A program made the translations under genes and the position numbers. From contig VXAI01000194.1 in NCBI GenBank assembly GCA_013399305.1, positions 1,130,591-1,194,590 of the forward strand: DNA of 64,000 nt, in the 5' to 3' direction. Positions 59,819 through 64,000 of this stretch are shown piece by piece (the stretch's first letter is position 1; every line of letters begins with the position of its first letter). This DNA comes from Rostratula benghalensis (Eukaryota; Chordata; Aves; Charadriiformes; Rostratulidae). The notes beneath the pieces were generated by a model that was not told the origin of the DNA, did not search any database, and saw only the letters and a list, made by a program, of their open reading frames with translations.

Positions 59819-62800
59819 CGAAGCATCGGGGCATTGTGCTTCGGGCCATAAGTGCTTTCCAAAGGTGCCTTTATCAAAAAGAAAGCACTGCACAGCCAGC
59901 ACCAAAGGGGGTCCTACAGGGGAGAGAAAGGAAATGGGCTTTTCCTTTAATAACGGGTCGTGCTTCTGTGTAATTCTACCTAAAATGAGGAGAGGCAATG
60001 GTCTGAGGAGGGGAGGAAGAAATAATTTTCTCTCCTGTTTCCCAGTTGTAGCTGTATCCTCTTCCCCTGCTTGTTGTAGTTTTACTCAACTTCTTGAGCA
60101 ATACTTCTGCAAATAGGACACTGGGAGGAGATTTTCCTGGGGAGGAAAAAAAAAAAAAAGCCAGATGGGTGGCTGTGGTTTGTCCGTGGAGCAGAGGGGG
60201 TGCACGTGTGAGACATTTCCGTCCTTCCCCACCTCCTCTGACTGGGAGGAACCATTCAGGAGAAAAGTTACGATGTCTTGTTTTAGAAAAACAAGGAACG
60301 TTCCACTAGGACCAATTCCAAAAGGTGACTTACCTTTTACCTATGTACTGAGTTGCATCAGATGGAAAGGACTTCTTCACTTTTTTTTTTTTTTAAATTA
60401 TTATTGAACGCTTGTTTTTAGCTTTTCATACAGAGTTTTCAGTAACTCTGACCTCTCACTCCTCAGTGCTCAGAACTGCTGCCCGCTCTCTCCTCTAACA
60501 GATCTAGACTGTCGTGCCTCTTCCACACCAAGCCACTAAAAGATGCTCCTCTTATTGCAAGGAAAATCTGTGACGATGAAGTAGAGCAGGGAGAGCTTTC
60601 CTGGAAGGCTGAGGACAAGGGCACCATCGCTGAGGAAGCTGGAGGAATCCACTGGTGGCTAGTTGACCTCCAGTGATGGCTGGCTGAACTCAGCAGCAGT
60701 CACTGCTCCGGCAGGTACCCTGGAGTCTGTGTGTTTTCCCTCAGAGATGTGGCCACAAATCAACTTTCTAGACCAGGCTTCTCCTTCCTGACAGGTTTTG
60801 GGCCGTGCTCGTGGGCTGGCAGGAACACACCTCGCAGAGCACCCTGCATCCCAGCGCGGGGGCTGGGGTGACACCTTGCCCCATGCACCCAGAGCTCTGG
60901 AAACAGCACCGTGAGCAGGAGGGGAGGACAAAATGTGCCCACAGCCCCTCCAGCAGCTGCTTACTGGTTCTTGGTGTGTCGGGCAAAACACAGAGCAGGA
61001 CAGAAACTCTTGATGCTGTTTGTGCCTCTTGTTGCTCATCCAGGTTTATGTATTCACTGTTACGCTTGCTTGGGATTTTTTTTTAATTTTTTTTTTTTTT
61101 TTAATTTATTGTATTGTATTTCCAGACAGGAGTCAGGGTGCTTACTGAGGCATGGTTAGCTGCTAGAGAAAGGCTCCCACAGCACTGGGACTGAATGCTC
61201 TTGCATCCTTCAGCCTGTTCAGTTCCCAGGTGTGAGTTATCTTCCACTGAAGAGTCCCAGCTGTCTGTCCCCCTGGCCAGTCCCCTTCCCCACCCGAGGG
61301 GACCAGCTGGAATAATTCTGCTGACAGCAGGTCTCTGCTGCTCAGAGACGACCCACACACCACGTAGAAGTCAAGGTCCTGGCCCGCAGTCAGCACTTCA
61401 TGGTCTGAGATGATCCAAAGGCTGCCTGCGGTCGGTGCGTGGAGAAGAGGGTGCTCGGAGGCTGTGAGCAGGCAGGGGTTGGTCAGCAGCAGCCCTTTGC
61501 TTTGGCTGGCCTAAACAAAGGGTTTGTGCTGAACTTTCCACGGAGGTGTGTGGGCAGGGAGATGAGCTGGTGAGGTTCTGGCGCTATTTTTGCAAGGTCT
61601 TGTCAGCCTATTCCTTGGCGGGGAGGCCGGGTTACTCCCCTGCTGTCTGCAGACGTGTCCGGAGAGGGCTTCTCCCACGTTTTTTTAAACATTTCATTCC
61701 CGTAAAGGGTGACTGTTTTTGTTTTATTTCCTCTCAAATTATATGCCTACCAGCCTCCCTTCCCCACAACAAGGTTTGCGTGCTGAAATGCAGCTGTTCT
61801 GGGGATGGATTTGGCAGCTGCTTAACCACCTACAGAAACAGTTTTTCACCCGTGCTTCCTACCCTGGGCTGTCCACTTAAGGCTTCAGGAGGAAGTCTTT
61901 GAGGCAAAATGTTGTTGCCAAAGGTGGGGTGTTTCTTGGATGAATGCTCGAAATGACCAGCAGCCTCTGACCCAAGTGTTTTTCCCAAACAGGTCCCTAC
62001 CTGAGTGTGGAAGTATCCTTTATTTTTATTTTTTCTAACGCGAAACGCTGAGAATCTTCACGCAGCCAGGCTGCTGTGGTGCTGAGCGGTTTTGATAATT
62101 GAACAATTTGATAATTGTTTTAAGTGCCTAAAAGAGTACTTCCACACTAAATTTCAGGTGTTACGGGTTTGATGATCAAGGCCTTAACATCCAAGCTGAT
62201 CCTCGAAAAAGCAGCGGGCTGGTGGGGGACAATGCCCTTTGGTTTGGAGCACGAAAGAGAGAGATGCTGCAGTTCCTGATCCTTGACTTGCATCTGTCCC
62301 TGGAGGACAAGGCTTAATCCTGCCAGATACCCCAAGTCACCTGCCCTCCCTGTGCTGAGGTGGCTTCAGTGCAGCTGTAGCTGGTGGACCCAAGTAGGTT
62401 TGGGCTCAGGGAACATGTAGGAAGTTCTGTGTCACGGTGGAGCTGGAGGACTTGGGGTTATTCAGTGGAGATCAGGTCTCAGACCTGGCCTTCACTGACA
62501 GATCAGAGGTGCCTTTGGCCTCCCTGTTCTCCCACCCTCCCCGTGCTGGGTCACAGACCTGGCACCCACATCTCCTCGGCCAGTCCAGTGCCTGCAGCCA
62601 GTCCTAGGAGAGGGCAGGCTGGGTTTGGCCAGTTTTCTCATAATTCGGAAATGCTCCCGGGGAGGTGCCTGCCTTGACTTCATTTCTGTTTGGAAAAGAG
62701 ACCACTGAGACTTGTGACTCCGCAGGCAGCTGCTCGTGCTCTCTGCTGCTGTGTCCCAGACGTGTGTCCATCATCTTGCCTGACCTGTGGCTGGATTGAT

Positions 62801-64000
62801 AACAGAATTTGTCCTCCATTCCAGCTGCAGAGACACAGCCCAGTCCGAACCAGTGGCCCCTCATCCACTTGTCCTCTGGCTGTGCTGCTTTTTTTATTTT
62901 TTTTTTGGCCAGTTCAGCCAGATGAGTACGAGAAGAGCTCCTTGATGATCCACCAAGAGATTCTGTGATTTCTCCCCTCCCCCTGGCGCTCTCCATCCTG
63001 TTTCTCCATCTGGAGGGAAACCCAGTGAACTCAGTAATTGCTCCTTTTCCATCTTACCCTCCTCTTACTCCAGGAGGAGTCTCCCGGGCCCTCTGGCAGG
63101 GTGGGCAGCGTGGGCTATGGGAAGGAGCCTTTGCCAAGCCCTGTCTCTGTCTTCCCCAACCCTGTCCCTCGTGAGAGTTCAAGCCCAAACAGATTTGGGA
63201 CGTTTGCCTGGGGAGCGTGGCTGTTGTCAGGGGGAGAGCCAGGTCCTGGGTGGGTGGTGGGAAGGGGGACAAGGCTTCTGTAAGAATCCAGCGGGGAGAG
63301 AAGACAGGACAGCAGTCTTGGAGGAAGAATGAGGTCAGATCAGGGTGAGGAAGCAGGAGGAAGAGGGGTTTGGGGGAAATCTGGGGTTTGTGGCTGCATG
63401 GGAAGGGGGGCACTGGTGTGAGACACTGGAGTGGGTGGGAGCATCCCCCTTGATGTGGCCTTGTCCTGTCCATAAAGCACTTTGTAACCCTTCATGGTGG
63501 CAGCTGCCAGCATGATCCCAGCCACAGCCAGGAGCTGGTGGTGAAGCCTGAACTCGGGTCCTGAGCTGGGCTGTTGTCCCCAAACCCGCAAGGGACGTCG
63601 CATTTGCTGTCACTGCGATGGCCCCATCCATGAGCTCTGTTGTTACCGGCCCCCTTTCTTCCTAGTCCAGGCTGTCGCTGGGGCTGTCAGGAGAAGCATT
63701 TTCCAGACCATCTGGTGAGAAACTTTCTTTGTAAGATGGTCCTTTTTGGCCAACCTGGCGTGTTCCTGCTAGGAACAGCTCCATGTGTGTCACAGGTAGA
63801 GCAGCAAGGGGACAAGGCATGTCCTAGTGAAGGTACGCACATCCCTTACACACCGATAGGACCTTTATGAACATGGAAACCTCTCTAGAACTTGATTTTT
63901 ATATTTTTTTTTTTTTTGCAGGACTTAGAGCTGTGGGTACAAAGGGGGGTGGGGGGTCTCAGGCAGTGGGTGCACTTGTGCTTTCTTCTCCCGGGTGAAG

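Larger units (their letters stand above)
59607..64000 (+). other. SLC45A3 3' UTR and downstream intergenic DNA
   Basis: The 3' UTR begins after TGA and has a GT repeat and a UGUAAAUA element early on. No AATAAA or ATTAAA occurs on the + strand to the window end. A CATAAA variant at 63471-63476 is the best hexamer seen. No exon of ELK4, the next gene in human, was recognised (no ETS-domain sequence). The rest is unremarkable apart from T-runs at 60381-60394, 61091-61102 and 63906-63918. Confidence 0.55.

Noticed and set aside
61083..61115. T-rich stretch read as poly(A) signal
   Set aside because: AATAAA occurs only on the minus strand there, so it cannot serve SLC45A3.

Overview
This is vertebrate nuclear DNA, most probably from a bird. 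Protein-coding information lies in short exons with GT-AG introns. Intergenic and intronic DNA carries 3'-terminal CR1 LINE fragments and an avian-type LTR, with no Alu, B1 or L1. One 586-base assembly gap (N) falls in a GC-rich block. Two genes are recognised, both on the + strand, in the order known from human 1q32.1 (NUCKS1, then SLC45A3, with ELK4 expected beyond the right edge). No bacterial genes, operons, CRISPR arrays or tRNA/rRNA genes were seen.

Left part (1-~17.4 kb): NUCKS1. The first coding exon (start codon plus about six residues) lies off the left edge. Seven exons follow between 6309 and 11855, then a long AT-rich 3' UTR with several possible polyadenylation signals. The exon at 9651-9803 (51 codons, symmetric phase) has no counterpart in the 243-residue human protein as I remember it. 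Leaving it out gives exactly 243 residues; including it gives 294.

Middle (~17.4-33.5 kb): intergenic DNA with a strong CTCF-like motif, a degraded ERVL-type LTR, four CR1 fragments and homopolymer tracts. The GC-rich block around the gap (33.57-34.16 kb) is the likely SLC45A3 promoter and first non-coding exon. It is followed by a roughly 19 kb intron holding an ancient CR1 copy, a near-perfect 50-bp inverted repeat and two more CR1 fragments.

Right part (53.2-64 kb): SLC45A3 (prostein), a 12-TM sugar/proton transporter-family protein. It has four coding exons (53513-59606) giving 572 residues. The leader contains a start-stop uORF and a 35-codon uORF. A 13-serine tract is encoded by a TCC microsatellite in the last cytoplasmic loop. 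No AATAAA or ATTAAA occurs on the + strand between the stop codon and the end of the window.

The two genes are not functionally coupled: one encodes a nuclear chromatin/DNA-repair phosphoprotein, the other a membrane transporter. Nearly all other open frames are chance or repeat-derived. I see no clearly new multi-gene system. The best leads are the extra NUCKS1 exon, the intronic hairpin, the uORF-bearing SLC45A3 leader and the missing polyadenylation signal.
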